Source: Zhengitettix transpicula
Lineage: Eukaryota > Arthropoda > Insecta > Orthoptera > Tetrigidae
Direction: 5' to 3'
DNA length: 64,000 nucleotides
NCBI GenBank assembly: GCA_037074705.1
Contig: CM073590.1
Span: forward strand, 43,280,395-43,344,394
Below, piece by piece: positions 1-9,566 of this stretch. Position 1 is the first letter of the stretch; each line of letters begins with the position of its first letter. The translations under genes and the position numbers were made by a program. Below the pieces are notes generated by a model. It was not told the DNA's origin and made no database searches. It worked only from the letters and a program-made list of their open reading frames with translations.

Positions 1-540
1 GACTGTTTATCTATTTACCTGTTTATCAAAAAATGATTACTTAGGTACTATGTAACATAAGAAACATTTGTATTTAAGTATTACTCTTGTTTAATTTATG
101 GTCAATTATTTGTATACCTAAGTTCCGTTGACATACAGTTAAGTGATTGATGAGGGATAATGTAAAGAGATTATATTCTAATAAAAAATTTGACATATAA
201 ATGATTCATGTAGGTATAAAAAAATTAAAATGTAATTATTTGTCAAGGGGTCAGGTAAAATTAAATGATTGATCTGATTGAATGGTGTTCGAATGACTGG
301 AATTAAGGATAAACGAGATAATAATTGCAAATATTTCTAATGGATGAGAGCGAAATATTAATTTCTTTTAGTTTACATATTTTGGTAATAGCCAAAATGG
401 TAAACAAATTTTAGTTTCATTTTGATTTTGTAAATAAGTATTGGCGAATTGGTGTTTTGATTGGCGCTAATTCTTATCTAGGGTCACTGTAATATCTTTT
501 TTATGAAAGTCTGTGGCTGATTTTAACTTGTTTGTAGAAA
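1..540. other. AT-rich sequence, nothing recognised
   Basis: No convincing coding frame, inverted termini or known motif was seen in this stretch. Confidence 0.5.
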
Positions 541-931
541 GACTCCGTGTGTTGGTGCACCACACAGGACGAAAATTAAATATCCGTAATACAACTGGAT
601 ACGATTAATGACGAGACTTTTTAAAGTACAAATAATATTTTATTTATCTTTTCAATATTTCACGTGCACTGGTCGAATGCTCGGAACGAACTGAACTGTA
701 TTGTTTTACTGAATAAGACAAGAATCGTATCTCGTAAGACAATGGAAGTTCATAAAGAACAGTGTTTTATCCTTTGGCTTCCGCGACGAGTTGCTCTCTG
801 CGACCCAATCTCTTCTTCTCCTTCTCTGCTACAGCTGGCGGACGAGGAGTCAGTGATGCTAGTAGATAGATCGCTGATGCTTGCAGAGAAGTTCGTCGGC
901 AGATAGACGAACGCGTGAAACTCGGTGGAGG
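541..931. repeat. Dispersed repeat, copy 1 of 2
   Basis: About 390 bp shared in direct orientation with 50800-51181, from GACTCCG near the left end to CTCGGTGGAGG at the right end. A central block of roughly 150 bp around 690-810 is nearly identical in both copies. Flanking DNA is unrelated, so this is a transposed repeat rather than part of a larger duplication. An open frame at 664-906 is also open in copy 2, but it contains no recognisable domain and I do not call it a gene. The family could be a solo LTR or a short non-autonomous element; its class is not clear from two copies. Confidence 0.7.
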
Positions 932-3120
932 AGATTTTTCAATATTTCTGAAAATGTGTAAAATGAATAAATTCTTAAAACAAATTAAGTTTGTATTTCA
1001 TTCGCCATAAATATTTGTGAACCCTTCTAAATTAAATAACGGTAGGGTTACCATTACACTATGCATATATAATATGCTCTATTACATTCTGTTTCATAGT
1101 TGTTACGTCTTCTTATTTTGCTTTGTACATGATATATTACCCTAAAGTACAGTGTATGTTATTGTAAACTGAAATTCGTACTTATGTATTCTTTCATTAA
1201 AAGAAACATTTTATTATGTAACAATCTCAAATTTTATTATTTCATTGAAATAAGTAACACTTAGATGATATATACTTAACTGTATTAAATCCTGAGTATT
1301 ACCTACAAATAAATAAAATTAAATCAATAATTATTATGACATTTTGCATATGGTATTTATGAACCGTAATTAGAGGTACGTCAACAAATATGTATTGGCA
1401 ATAGAAAATAATAAATCTGGCGGGAGTGATCTTTCTAGGACCATTTAATAAGCAGCTATACTGTTAATAACAAGAAATAAACACTACCCTAGCATCGATT
1501 AACAGTGAAATAAGTTTCAGTGAAACATTTTTCCTTTTTAAACGAGTCACAATCATTTAACAACTTAGTATCCACACAATTTGTGGTAAGATTAAGGGAC
1601 GAGATTTTTCTTTATTAACTTGTCTTCAACCGTATATTATTATTGATATGGCGTGGTTTCATTTAAATCTTACGTCAGTCTTAGCTTCAGGGGTCGGTAA
1701 ACATGCAGCTTAGAGCTCACTAGACTCATGTTTCTTTTAACAAGAAGTCTAGACAGCGTTAACTTGACTACTTTTAAAGAGAATTTTGTGCGACGTACTC
1801 TGTATGTCGGTGGGAATTAATTCGCTTGTTTTCTGCGTGGAAATTGGTGTCTAATGAAAACACCAATGCGATGCCGACAGCGGAATTCATTGCATCCTGG
1901 CACTACTATGCAGCAGAGCAGGCTCGCATTTACAGCGCCGTAAAACAAACCATAAATTTTATCTCTGTGCAGATGTAATACGGCCCGAGTACGCGATGAG
2001 GTTTCCAGCGAAACAAAGCTTTCTGAATGCTCGTGAGGCAGTAAAATGTAAACTCTTCGTCTGGCACCTGTTGTGACTTTCAGCCGTCATGACGATAATT
2101 TCGCGGTATCTAAGTGATTGAAGCTCATTTTTCATGTGTGTCGTTGGACTCGTTAATTTAATATGTATTCACTCTTCTGAAATTAATTCTGCCATTAGTG
2201 CTGTGAGAGGAATTGTTTATTTGGAGTAGGTTACATATAATTTCAAATCGACTTATTGGCTGACAGATCAACACAAAGAACTAAATTTTCGCATCTTATT
2301 ATAAATAATTCGGCGGTACTATGACTAACAATATAATTTTTTGAAAAATTGTTTCTTTTCAGAGAGTTCTCATTGTCTTAAATCTATCTGTGTTTACTAG
2401 AAAATGAGCACATAAATTTCTCTCAGGCGTTCGTCAAAGTGAAAATAGGACCGGAATTGGAATTTCACTGAAACCAAATCATTCTACTCCCTCCCATTTG
2501 ACCAGTCGTTCAAAAGCCAACTAGTAGATTAATACGAACATTGGTCTGCGTATTCATTATATATGTTTAAGGTTAATTTCATTTTAAGTCCGATTAGGAA
2601 ACCAAAACATGGCAAGCGTCAGGAAACGATCGTCGTATATGAAATATTGCAATTTTGTCTAATACAACGCCTTTTAACATTTATTGTACATTATTGTAGC
2701 TACTCAATTAGTTAATTGTATCATATCTTTACCTACAAAAATATCGAAAATGGCGAGTCTGTGTATTAGAAAATATCCAGAACTGTTATGATGATGTAGC
2801 AACTTGAAGTTACAGTGTTACATAAGCCGTCAACTTAAAATAATGTTGTCAAAGACTGGCTATAGGAAGAGGTAGGAAACGTTTTTCTTACGGGATTGGT
2901 GTGTTCATGTTGAAGGTTACCATTCAACATAGTAATGAGTAGTGCTTTGAGGGAAAAACATACTTTAACGCCGAGAATAATGAGAAAAGCAAGGTTTGTT
3001 GTTAATCTATACCACGAGTGGCCAATCTTTTCAATAGCATGCTTCAATTTTTATTTACAGGCGAGTTCAGATGAGCCATATAACTCGATCACTTCTATAC
3101 CGTCTTACGTTCATTGTTAG
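932..3120. other. AT-rich sequence, nothing recognised
   Basis: No coding frame with family resemblance was found. Open frames of 60-70 codons near 2835-3120 overlap on both strands and look like chance. Confidence 0.5.
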
Positions 3121-3592
3121 GGGGCTTTTTTTACGAGGGTAGGTGAAAAATCTTCAAAAAGACACCGGTAGCAGTCCGCACTACACGGTAGTGTGCGATT
3201 CTTACACCACTAAAAAGCACCTCCCTTTCCATTGATGACCAATTATTGCTTCCTAAGGAACTGCAGTTAAGTATTACTTCGTAGGAAGCGGTCTTAGCTG
3301 TGGCTCTTCGTCCTATTACGGACTATTCTCATTTTCAACGTTGCGTAGCTCCTTTATAAAGAATATTTCTTAGATTTTCAGTATCAGGGCATTTGAAAAA
3401 AGCGTGTTCAACGTCTTTCTCCTCCTTACCACAGTTCAAGCACATGAGACTGACCACTATCTTGAACCTATAGAGATATTTACGAAAACATTCTCATGCC
3501 CTGTCATGAGTTGAGTTAGATAATAATCCAACTCTCTATGTTAGAACGCATGCTGCATCATCGTAAACGGTACGAAAGAAGCATATAACACT
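3121..3592 (-). pseudogene. LINE relic, C-terminal end with zinc-knuckle-like motif (distal half)
   Basis: Read on the minus strand, 3442 to about 3340 encodes a C-X2-C...H...C motif (CLNCG, then EHAFFKCPD) of the type found at the C-terminus of R1/Jockey-like non-LTR retrotransposon polyproteins. Just upstream on the minus strand, about 3540-3590, is a block resembling the conserved FRTV-DDAACVL stretch that follows the thumb in these elements. The rest of the same open region lies at 12310-12480, on the other side of the provirus, so the LINE was split by insertion. Several stops and frame changes show it is dead. Family assignment is by motif only. Confidence 0.65.
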
Positions 3593-3867
3593 TGTAATAT
3601 ATATGACATATATATTAGGTCTGCCTTGTGGGCACTAAGTAACTTCTGAGTAAGCATCAGAAACAAAGCTTCTTTGTGGTTACTCACGTTCTCGGAGTAA
3701 GCTTCAATAAACAAAATACTTGTAAGCATTCAAGAATTTCCAACTCAGCAGCAAAGATAAATTAGACCCATGTGTCCTGCTGAGTCTGGGGGTGCTTGAA
3801 TACAATGAGGCTCTGTGTAAAATGTATCCCCTCTACACAGGCTGAAGATCTCTCGAGTGAACATATG

Positions 3868-3875
3868 TATAAAAG
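3868..3875 (+). promoter_or_regulatory. LTR TATA box
   Basis: TATAAAAG in the 5' LTR, repeated at 11971-11978 in the 3' LTR. Position upstream of the AATAAA by about 120 bp fits U3 promoter placement. Confidence 0.8.
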
Positions 3876-3988
3876 GGCCAAACTTCTCTGATGGAAGCAA
3901 GTCTGTATCTTACTTCAACGTGGTGCGTATGCCACTCTGTCTTCTGTTTTCATGTTATTGACTTAGCTCTAGGCTGTAGACTAAGATT

Positions 3989-3994
3989 AATAAA
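3989..3994 (+). terminator. LTR polyadenylation signal
   Basis: AATAAA in the 5' LTR; the functional copy would be the matching one at 12092-12097 in the 3' LTR. Confidence 0.7.
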
Positions 3995-4150
3995 ACTTCT
4001 TTCTTGTTCTAATGGACTAATGCCTGATGTTATTTCTCTAAGCCTTTAAGCTATTATAGAGTGCGACTTAGCGCGCACTCCGGACCCAAGTTTTAATTTC
4101 TTCCTAAATATCTCTGTTAGCGAGACCAGGAGAAATTCGATTATTATATA

Positions 4151-4220
4151 TGGTGGCAGTGGAATTTTAAACATTAAATGGTGGCAGCGGAAATTTTTAA
4201 ACATTACATGGTGGCAGTGG
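4151..4220 (+). repeat. Tandem primer-site modules at the LTR end
   Basis: Three successive copies of TGGTGGCAGYGG begin at 4151, 4179 and 4209, spaced 28 and 30 bp. The first two are inside the LTR and are followed by AATTTTAAACATTA-like sequence; the third is the primer-binding site proper. The 3' LTR repeats the two internal modules at 12254 and 12282. Confidence 0.9.
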
Positions 4221-4226
4221 TGGGAT
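4209..4226 (+). promoter_or_regulatory. Primer-binding site, tRNA-Leu type
   Basis: TGGTGGCAGTGGTGGGAT directly follows the LTR. It is complementary, with a single T-for-C difference that would still allow G:U pairing, to the 3' end of a tRNA-Leu (AAG/UAG type) whose 3' sequence ends CCCACCGCTGCCACCA. Leucine tRNA priming is known for some errantiviruses. Confidence 0.8.
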
Positions 4227-4926
4227 AGAATAGCTCAATTTCCATCCATTGGCAGTGAGAGAATAGCTACAGGTGTTCAGGAAGGCACGCCTGATCAACG
4301 TTTCTTCTTGGACTAAGGTTCGTAAGATTGTGGCTCTTTAGAAACTGCGTTATTGATACCCGAGGGAGATTTGCGTGTTCAGTCTTTGGAGCAGCCGTTG
4401 CCGCAGACGGAATTCGGTAGTGAGAAGATCTCACGAGTACTTCCCGACTGCAACTCCAATCTTACCCTACATCGTTCGTCACCAGAGTGACGCATCTATC
4501 TTCTATCTATTCTTCACGGCCTTTCCGTCTACACGTCAACTTTACTCTTCACGACGCCGGACGACTTTCGACGCCCGACGACGCGATTGTCTTCGCTTCT
4601 CAGAACGACTTCCGACGACTCTACACTTCACGTCAACTCTACTCTTCACGACGCCGGACGACTTTCGACGCCGACGACGTGATTGTCTTCGCTTTTCAAC
4701 AAGACTTCCGACGACTCTACACTTCACAACGTCTCTACTCTTCCGACGACTCTACACTTCACGCCGTCTCTACTCGTCACGACGCCTGAAGACGCCGAAG
4801 CAGCCGTCTCTTCCCATCATGACTTCCGACGTCGAAGGAGCCGTCGTTCCGTAGCACGACAACGCAGAGAGATAGCTGAAACCTTCTATTTCCTTTCCGG
4901 TAAGTCCAGTCCAATAAAGCAGAATA
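4227..4926 (+). repeat. Provirus leader with imperfect tandem repeats
   Basis: Untranslated leader between the primer site and gag. From about 4531 to 4790 it is a C/T/GACG-rich array: a unit of about 97 bp occurs twice (the string CGTCAA recurs at 4534 and 4631), followed by shorter partial copies of its ACACTTCACG...CTCTACTCTTC core. Overlapping open frames here on both strands are a by-product of this composition and are not annotated. It may hold packaging or translation-control structures, but the sequence alone does not show this. Confidence 0.75.
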
Positions 4927-5751
4927 ATGTCTAATGAACGCTCAGACGAAGTAGGCAATGATGATGATTTATATATTTCTGTGACTCAAGCAATTAAGTT
5001 AATTCCTAAAAATTTTGATGGTAATCCTAAAGAACTTTCCGAATTTTTAGAAGGAGCAGAAGCCGCTAATGAATTTGTTAATCCTAATAAGAGACCGCTT
5101 TTACTAAAATTCATAGAATCTAAAATTACGGGGGACGCGAAATCAAAATTGTTGGCTAGAACAGAACGGGATTCTTGGCAGAAAGTTAAAAATATTTTGG
5201 AAGAAAATTATTTGGTTAGGAGAACTCTCGAATATTACGCTGGAATCTTGTTTAATTCTAAACAAACTCCGCAAGAGAATGTTGGTCAATGGGGTTCAAA
5301 AATTGATTCAATTGCTATACATTTAAGACGCGAAGCTAAAACACGTATGAAAAAGTTAAGTGCAGAAATTTATGATCAATTTATTAATGGTGGTATGTTT
5401 ATTATTAGTGAACTTTTAAAGGGAACTTTCATAGCAGGTTTAAATGATGATAGAGTAAAATACATGGTAAAAACCAAAGGCGAAGGTGAACCATTAGCGC
5501 AGCTTGTAGAAACAGCTATAGTGGAAGAATCGAATATTAGATCTCAAAAATTCAAAGGTAGTGAAAAAGGTTCATTTCTATCACACGGTGCAGTGCGAAA
5601 AGGAATTCAGTATCCAGGGATTGTAAAAAGGGAACCACAAATAAAAAGAGAAGTAAACACTATGGATAATATTCAATGCTTTAAATGTAAAAAGTTTGGA
5701 CATAAGGCGCATACTTGTAGATCCCAATCTCGATCGGAAAACTCGCATTAG
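4927..5751 (+). CDS. gag: Gag-like polyprotein of the provirus
   Basis: 274 residues. The N-terminal two thirds resemble gypsy-type capsid (FDGNPKELSEFLEGAE near residue 33, then a helical region with a LLKGTFIAGL-like segment near residue 160). The C-terminus carries one zinc knuckle of CX2CX4HX4C form (CFKCKKFGHKAHTC, coded at about 5677-5718) preceded by a basic stretch. It would form the particle and bind genomic RNA in the cytoplasm. The ATG at 4927 is the first good start after the leader repeats. The downstream pol frame is open from 5721, overlapping the last 31 bp of gag in the -1 frame. The frame is intact, unlike pol and env. It is shorter than many gypsy Gag proteins, as the matrix part is brief. 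Confidence 0.85.
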   Translation: MSNERSDEVGNDDDLYISVTQAIKLIPKNFDGNPKELSEFLEGAEAANEFVNPNKRPLLLKFIESKITGDAKSKLLARTERDSWQKVKNILEENYLVRRTLEYYAGILFNSKQTPQENVGQWGSKIDSIAIHLRREAKTRMKKLSAEIYDQFINGGMFIISELLKGTFIAGLNDDRVKYMVKTKGEGEPLAQLVETAIVEESNIRSQKFKGSEKGSFLSHGAVRKGIQYPGIVKREPQIKREVNTMDNIQCFKCKKFGHKAHTCRSQSRSENSH

Positions 5752-8700
5752 GCTTCTCTAACAGCCGGGGAAAGTCTAATCGCGGAGGGTGTACGAAAGA
5801 GGTGCGAAGCGCGGACACAATTGTCACATTCCAAGGTAGGACTTGTGACGTGGTCACAGATAGTGACGTGATCGTAACTCGAGAGGAAGTTGACGATGCA
5901 GCAAGCATCGCCCAGGTGGAGGCTGATGACTTGATTAATGTTAAAGACGTATCTAACGTCATAAGCGTAGTTCAAGGGAAACTCGTGCAGACAGGTTCTT
6001 ATGGGCATCCAAGGGAGATAGCCGTGGCTCATATGGGAGTACCAGATGGGTTGAAGGGCAATATTAAATTGTCGAATGAAAACGATAAGAATTTCATTCA
6101 TAAAGAATCCTGTGTTAATGTTGTTGCACACGAGAAGAAACTCGGTGTAAGCGTAGTTCAAGGTGAAACTCGTGCAGACAGGTTCTATGGGCATCCAAGG
6201 GAGATAGCCGTGGCTCATATGGGAGTACCAGATGGGTTGAAGGGCAATATTAAATTGTCGAATGAAAACGATAATAATTTCATTCATAAAGAATCCTGTG
6301 TTAATGTTGTTGCACACGAGAAGAAACTCGGTGTAAGGGAAATGTGTCCTGGGAGTAGGAATTGTCACTGTGATGTAAACCACCTGACTTGTAAATTACA
6401 AGAAAATGAAATTAATTCTTATGAATTAGAAATAGAATGTCCTCAATTAAAGAAAGGTTTTGGAAAAGCTTTGATAGATACTGGAGCTCAAATATGTTTA
6501 GTGCGAGAGAGTGCATTAAAATCGAGTATTGTTCCAAAAAACTCTGAAATAATTATAAGTGGCATTAATGGAGATAAAGTAAGAACTAAGGGTATAGTTA
6601 AAATTAAATTCTCTTCCTTAGAAGTAGATAAAGTTACTGACTATCAATTGATAATTACCGCGTGATCTAGATTTAATATTAGGGAGGAATTGGCTTTCAT
6701 CGAATGGTTATGTGTTGGCAAAGAAATATGTAATATCGCCCTATAGCGAAAAACTAGTAGAATTTCCTACGGCAGAAAAAGGTTTAAGATTTGTAGAAAA
6801 ACAAATGATAGACAATGATGTATATTGCGCAACAGGTTTAGTAAATTGTGTTAACAATTCATTTCCATGTTTAGTTGTAAACTTAAGTGATAAAAATATT
6901 ATAATAAGTAAGATACCTAAATTGGTGAAACCTCCCACACAGTTGAAAATTAATGAAAATAATTCGTGTAAGCAGAGTTTTAAACGAATCCAATTATTAC
7001 ATGAGAACTTAAGGTTAGGGCATATTGTGGAAGGTGCCTCAGAAATTAAAAGAATTTGTGAAGAATTCATAGATGTATTTAAATTACCTGGAGATCCTTT
7101 AACTACAACTACAGCAGCAGTTCACACTATTCCAACTCCAACGATACCTAGTGGTAGAGCAATCACTTTAAAAAATTACAGACTACACGAAAGTCAGCGC
7201 GAAGAAATTAATAGGCAAATAGATCAAATGTTAGATGAAGGTATTATATCTCATAGTAGAAGTCCATGGAATTTTCCTCTTATTGTTGTCCAAAAGAAAA
7301 TGGATGCCTCTGGAAAAAGAAAATGGAGGATTTTTATAGACTTTAGAAAATTAAATGATGTCAGTATTGACGATAATTATCCATTACCTAACATTCAGGA
7401 TATATTAGATAGAATAGGAAGAGCTAGATATTTTTCATCGTTAGACTGTGCAAGCGGATATCTTCAAGTCCCGATTGCGGAACAAGATAAATGTAAAACA
7501 GCTTTTAGCACAATGACCGGGCATTATCATTATAATCGTATGCTGTATGGCTTGAGATCGGCTCCCGCGACTTTTCAAAGGATGATAAACGGGGTATTAC
7601 AAGAATCCATAGGGGAAAGATGTTTTGTTTATATGGATGACATCTTAATTTTAGGTGAAAATTTAATGGATCATAATAGAAAATTAAGAGAAGTATTAGG
7701 ACATTTACGCAAACATAGATTACAACTAGAACCAGATAAGTGTGAGTTTTTTAAACCTTAATTAACATTTTTAGGTCATATTGTAACCAAAGATGGTGTA
7801 AAACCAGACCCTAATAAAGTATCTGCTGTAAGTAAATTTCCTGTACCAAAGAATTCTAAAGATATAAAAAGTTTTCTTGGTTTAGCTTCTTATTATCGGA
7901 AATTCATTGAGAAATTTAGTGATATAGCACGACCTCTAACAAATTTGTTAAAGAAAGAAGTCGACTGGAAATGGACAAATTTAGAACAAAATAGCTTCGA
8001 AGTACTTAAACAGAAACTGATAGAAGCACCCGTGTTGCAGTATCCTGATTTCACAAAATCATTCTCTTTAATTACAGATGCAAGTGGTTATGCTTTGGGC
8101 GCGATATTATCACAGGGTAAAATAGGACAAGATAAACCAGTTTCTTTTGCAAGTCGAACATTAAATGGAGCAGAAATAAGATACAGCACTGTTGAAAAAG
8201 AATGTTTGGCAATAGTGTGGGCTTTTAAACATTATAGACCGTATCTACTAGGAAAGAAATTCACAATTGTGACCTATCACAAGGGTTTGACTTGGATATT
8301 CAATGTAAAAGATCCCAGTTCTAGATTACTCCGCTGGAGATTACTTTTAGAAGAATATGATTATGAAATAAAGTATAGGCCTGGTAAAAAGAATAGTAAT
8401 GCAGACAGCTTAAGTCGTTATCCAGTAGAATGTCTTCCAATATGCGAAGAAAATCTAACGCAAGATCAAAGATTAAAAATTATTAAAGAGTTACACGAAT
8501 GTCCAATTGGTGGTCATCAAGGTGTTAATAGAACAGTTGAAAGAATTAAATTATATAGAACATGGCAGGGAATAGAAAGTGAAGTTTCGGAATATATTAA
8601 AAACTGTAAAGTATGTCAAATGAATAAAGAATTAAACCACAAGGTTAAACAACCTTTGGAAATTACATATACACAAGAACTACCGTGGTTAAAAATATAT

Positions 8701-9566
8701 TTAGATATTGTTGGTCCACTCCCATTAAGTGAAAATGGAAATAAATTTATACTTACTTGTCAAGACAATTTAAGTAAATATATTGTAGTAGTTCCTTTGA
8801 AGTCACAGACTGTAAAATACGTGACAGAATCTTTTGTAAATTCAATTATTTTAATATTCGGCATTCCTTTATATATTGTTACCGATCAAGGTACAAACTT
8901 CATGTCAGAAGTATTTAAAAGATTATGTAAACTTTTCAAAATAGAGAAAATAAATACAACTGCGTATCATCCGGAATCTAACGGAAGTTTAGAAAGATCT
9001 CATAAATCATTGATTACTTATTTGAGATGTTTTTGTAAATCATCTGATTGGGACAGATGGATTCAATTTGCTGCATTTACTTATAACACAACACCTCACA
9101 CAATTACAAAATATACACCGTACGAAGTATTGTTCGGTAGGAAGTGTAACTTACCAGGAATTTTACAGTTTAGACCTAAACCTTTATATAATTATGATGA
9201 TATAGTGTTAGCTATTAAGAACAAAATGCAAACTTGTCAAACTGTAGCAAAAGATAGGTTAGAAAAGTTTAAAGCAAGCCAACAGGATAAAGTTAAATCA
9301 AATAAAGTAGACTTTAAGTTGAATGACCTTGTTTTGTTGAGGAAAGAAGCAAGACAAAGTTAGATCCATTGTTTACGGGACCATTCGAGATCAAAGAAAT
9401 GAAGTATCCAAATGCAATAATTCAGAGAATAGGTAAAAGAAAGCTCCAAGAAGTACATACAAATAGACTTAAACAGTATTTTTATGTATTGCAGGACGAT
9501 AAAGAGGATGGAAGCCAACAAGCTTATAATGATGATGGTGATGATGGTGGTGGTGACAATAACTAG
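5721..9566 (+). pseudogene. pol: Pol of the provirus (protease, RT, RNase H, integrase), disrupted
   Basis: Open in the -1 frame from 5721 through a 186-bp tandem duplication to an aspartic protease (DTGA at 6477-6488). A frameshift near 6655-6665 moves the frame by one base; the protease C-terminal LILGRNWL motif continues in the new frame. RT follows, with DFRKLND and YMDD (7630-7641), then a TAA at 7759-7761 in frame. RNase H begins at TDASGYALG; the motif that is normally TDHK reads TYHK (Tyr codon 8275-8277). Integrase has an HHCC region (about 8490-8630) and a complete DX35E triad (codons 8704, 8884, 8992). A second frameshift near 9355-9360 separates the core from the GPY/F-like tail (LFTGPFEI), whose frame ends at 9566 overlapping the start of env. 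No functional Pol can be read from this copy. Confidence 0.9.
5965..6336 (+). repeat. 186-bp tandem duplication in pol
   Basis: Two adjacent units, 5965-6150 and 6151-6336, differ at only a handful of bases. Unit 2 has an extra T near 6164 and lacks a T near 6186, so the frame shifts for about seven codons and is then restored. The translated unit contains YGHPREIAVAHMG. It lies between the gag zinc knuckle and the protease and matches no retroviral domain I know. Confidence 0.9.

Larger units (their letters stand above)
3593..4208 (+). repeat. 5' LTR of the provirus
   Basis: 616 bp, paired with 11696-12311 at about 98.9 percent identity (7 substitutions counted by eye). It contains a TATA box (TATAAAAG, 3868-3875) and a polyadenylation signal (AATAAA, 3989-3994), which places the U3/R boundary shortly after 3890 and R/U5 shortly after 4010. 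The last 58 bp carry two tandem modules, each starting with a primer-site-like 12-mer (4151 and 4179). Confidence 0.95.

Noticed and set aside
4375..4958. Four overlapping open frames on both strands in the provirus leader
   Set aside because: They follow from C/T/GACG tandem repeats, have low-complexity Arg/Ser content and lie before the gag start.
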